NCBI RefSeq assembly: GCF_002015085.1
Contig: NZ_MUXW01000028.1
Span: forward strand, 1-25,661
Origin: Glaesserella parasuis
GTDB taxonomy: Bacteria > Pseudomonadota > Gammaproteobacteria > Enterobacterales > Pasteurellaceae
DNA: 25,661 nt
Direction: 5' to 3'
Shown here piece by piece: positions 24,026-25,661 of the stretch. The stretch's first letter is position 1; each line of letters opens with the position of its first letter. Made by a program: the position numbers and the translations under genes. The notes under the pieces are model-generated. The model was given only the letters and a program-made list of their open reading frames with translations. It did not search any database and was not told the DNA's origin.

Positions 24026-24478
24026 ATGGAACAACTTACTTTTGCAGAACAATTTCAACAGTTCGCCGCTAATCATACCATTATGGTTGTAGCGTGGGTT
24101 GCACTTTTTGTTGCGGTCATCATCAATTTGTATAAAGGTGCAACAAGCAAATTCAAAATTGTAGATAATGCTCAAGCAACTCAGCTTATCAATAAAGAAG
24201 ATGCTGTGTTAGTTGATGTTCGTTCTGATGATGAATTTAGACACGGTCATATCATTGAGAGCGTGCATTTAATTCCAAGCGACATCAAGGGTAAAAAAAC
24301 ACAGGCTATCGAAAAATATAAAGATCGTCCTGTGATTGTTGTTGATGCGAATGGTTTAAGTGCGAGTGGGCTTGCGAATGAACTTGTGAAACAAGGCTTC
24401 AATAAAGTCTATGTATTAAAAGAGGGTATTGCTGGCTGGCGTACGGCTAACTTACCGCTCGTAAAAAAGCATAAATAA
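24026..24478 (+). CDS. yibN: membrane-anchored rhodanese-like protein (YibN type)
   Basis: 150 residues: an N-terminal membrane helix (IMVVAWVALFVAVIINLY, about 19-36), then a rhodanese domain starting VDNAQATQLINKEDAVLVDV and containing FRHGHIIESVHLIPSDI and VLKEGIAGWRTANLPLV. It resembles E. coli YibN and, like it, lies directly before secB. The active-site loop reads VVDANGLSASGLAN. E. coli YibN has a Cys in this region, whereas here only serines are present, so sulfur transfer by the usual cysteine persulfide is unlikely. Start support is GAGAGAAA upstream of the ATG. Confidence 0.88.
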   Translation: MEQLTFAEQFQQFAANHTIMVVAWVALFVAVIINLYKGATSKFKIVDNAQATQLINKEDAVLVDVRSDDEFRHGHIIESVHLIPSDIKGKKTQAIEKYKDRPVIVVDANGLSASGLANELVKQGFNKVYVLKEGIAGWRTANLPLVKKHK

Positions 24479-24506
24479 TTCAATACATTAAAATTAAGGA
24501 ATGACT

Positions 24507-25013
24507 ATGGCTGAAGAAAATCAAGTTGCTACTGAAGAGCAACAAACTCCGTTTGAAATGCAAATTCAACGTATCTATATCAAAGATGTTTCTTTTGAAG
24601 CGCCTAATTTACCAAACATTTTTCATCAAGAATGGAAACCTCAGTTAGGTTTTGATCTTGATACAGAAACGCGTGAAATTAGTGAAGATACTTACGAAGT
24701 GGTTTTACATATCAATGTTCAAACAACTTTGGAAGACAGCAACGATGTCGCATTCATCTGTGAAGTAAAACAAGCGGGTGTATTTACCATCAAAGGTATT
24801 GAAGGTATCCAATTGGCACACTGTCTTGCAGCGAAATGCCCTGAAGTGCTTTACCCTTATGCGCGAGAGTTAATTTCAAGTCTAGTAAATCGTGGTACAT
24901 TCCCTGCATTAAATCTTTCACCAGTAAACTTTGATGCATTGTTTATGGACTATTTAGCTCGTCAACAAGCGGAAGAAAACGGTGAGAGTACTACAAATAC
25001 TACACTAAATTAA
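24507..25013 (+). CDS. secB: protein-export chaperone SecB
   Basis: Cytosolic tetrameric chaperone that keeps preproteins unfolded and passes them to SecA. The 168 residues contain the standard SecB blocks FEMQIQRIYIKDVSFEAPN, FHQEWKPQ, EVVLHINVQTT, FICEVKQAGVF, and CPEVLYPYARELISSLVNRG followed by FPALNLSPVNFDALF. The ATG at 24507 is chosen because AAGGA lies six bases upstream; the in-frame ATG at 24501 touches that site. It starts 28 bp after yibN, so the two are likely co-transcribed. An IS3-type element begins about 90 bp downstream. Confidence 0.97.
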   Translation: MAEENQVATEEQQTPFEMQIQRIYIKDVSFEAPNLPNIFHQEWKPQLGFDLDTETREISEDTYEVVLHINVQTTLEDSNDVAFICEVKQAGVFTIKGIEGIQLAHCLAAKCPEVLYPYARELISSLVNRGTFPALNLSPVNFDALFMDYLARQQAEENGESTTNTTLN

Positions 25014-25103
25014 TCAATATTATGGCAATGTATTAGTTCTAAATACTATACTGATCACATAACATTTCATCTTACAAAGTTAAAAGAGCTGGTTATAATG
25101 ATC

Positions 25104-25661
25104 TGACCCCAAAAAGTTAGACTAATTTAGTTCAAGGACTGAGTTCTGTATTCCACAGGGCTTAGTCCTTTTAATCTTACTTGAATACGCTCATGATTGT
25201 AATAATGAATATATTCGTGAATAGCTTGTTCCAGTTGCTCAAAGGTCTCAAACCGTTTACCAAAGTAACATTCCGTTTTTAAACGCCCAAAGAAACTTTC
25301 CATTGCACTGTTATCCAAACAATTTCCCTTTCTCGACATACTTTGTACGATGCCGTTTTGTTTCAAAATCGACTGATAACTTGCCATTTGATATTGCCAA
25401 CCTTGGTCAGAATAGAGTATCGGCGTTGCTCCGTCAAGCCTTGCCACAGCTTGTTTCATTATTCGGCTTATCTGCTCGAAACTTGGGTTTCTTGCCACAT
25501 CATAAGCAATAATTTCACCGTTAAACAAGTCCTTAATCGGCGAGAGATAAAGTTTACCTTCTGCACACTTAAATTCACTCACATCAGTGACCCATTTTTG
25601 ATTTGGGGCTGTAGTGTGAAAATTCTGTTTTAGCAAATTATCTGCAATTTTGCCGACTTCG
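25104..25661 (-). mobile_element. IS3-family insertion sequence, partial
   Basis: The terminus TGACCCCAAAAAGTTAGAC begins at about 25104 with the TG dinucleotide usual for IS3-family ends. The orfB-type transposase stop lies 23 bp inside it. The rest of the element continues beyond the window, so the second end and any target duplication cannot be seen. It interrupts the region downstream of secB. Confidence 0.8.
25127..25659 (-). CDS. IS3-family transposase OrfB, C-terminal part
   Basis: Integrase-core (rve) transposase entering from the right edge; the visible frame reads EVGKIADNLLKQNF before continuing HTTAPNQKWVTDVSEF. The catalytic triad is present: Asp in WVTDVSEF, Asp in LYSDQGWQY, and Glu in NCLDNSAMESFFGRLK. 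The end YYNHERIQVRLKGLSPVEYR is the classic IS3/IS150-type C-terminus. No lesion is visible in this part, so the copy may be functional. Confidence 0.9.
   Translation of the reverse strand, partial: VGKIADNLLKQNFHTTAPNQKWVTDVSEFKCAEGKLYLSPIKDLFNGEIIAYDVARNPSFEQISRIMKQAVARLDGATPILYSDQGWQYQMASYQSILKQNGIVQSMSRKGNCLDNSAMESFFGRLKTECYFGKRFETFEQLEQAIHEYIHYYNHERIQVRLKGLSPVEYRTQSLN

Noticed and set aside
1..25661. CRISPR arrays, tRNA or rRNA genes, prophage or conjugative modules
   Set aside because: No regularly spaced repeats, no cloverleaf-like or rRNA-like segments, and no integrase, phage structural or transfer genes were seen; the only mobile genes are simple IS transposases.

Overview
The window looks like chromosome from a Pasteurellaceae bacterium of the Actinobacillus pleuropneumoniae / Mannheimia branch. 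The DNA is AT-rich. Core proteins (GlnA, F1Fo ATP synthase, trigger factor, SecB) resemble gammaproteobacterial ones. Uptake-signal words of the Apl type (ACAAGCGGTC and its complement) recur between genes and occasionally inside them. The species cannot be fixed from the sequence alone.

Layout. (1) 1-155: 3' tail of an IS256-family element, ending about 30 bp past the end of glnA. (2) 185-1612: glnA on the minus strand with a good sigma-70 promoter near 1780. (3) 1932-7840: a complete ribose locus on the minus strand, rbsR then rbsD-A-C-B-K, with a perfect 16-bp LacI-type operator, a matching promoter and a CRP-like site between rbsR and rbsD. (4) 8066-10544: plus-strand IclR-type regulator running directly into a CocE/NonD-family hydrolase. 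The join looks like a deletion or frameshift scar, because the hydrolase N-terminus is still encoded upstream of any start codon. (5) 10629-10658: bidirectional terminator, then 10670-17629: the full atp operon, atpI-B-E-F-H-A-G-D-C, on the minus strand with a strong promoter at 17709-17737. (6) 17789-18508: an IS1595-family (IS1016-like) element whose transposase carries an ochre stop, just upstream of the atp promoter. (7) 18781-20643: SLC13-type transporter with two TrkA-C domains, immediately followed by an opposing 36-codon remnant of L-fucose isomerase (fucI) that keeps its ribosome binding site and a perfect CRP site. (8) 20755-22627: accessory stretch with one unrecognised 223-residue gene, a frameshifted small membrane-protein gene, hairpins and short repeats. 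(9) 22628-25013: tig, a yibN-like rhodanese and secB on the plus strand. (10) 25104-25661: end of an IS3-family element that runs out of the window.

How it works together. The intact parts are housekeeping functions (nitrogen assimilation, ATP synthesis, protein folding and export) plus ribose uptake and phosphorylation. Between them the region shows several signs of gene loss: three IS elements of different families, a decayed fucose locus, a scarred iclR-hydrolase pair and a broken membrane-protein gene. I did not find a convincing new multi-gene system. The best candidates for new biology are the unknown 223-residue protein and the iclR/hydrolase junction.
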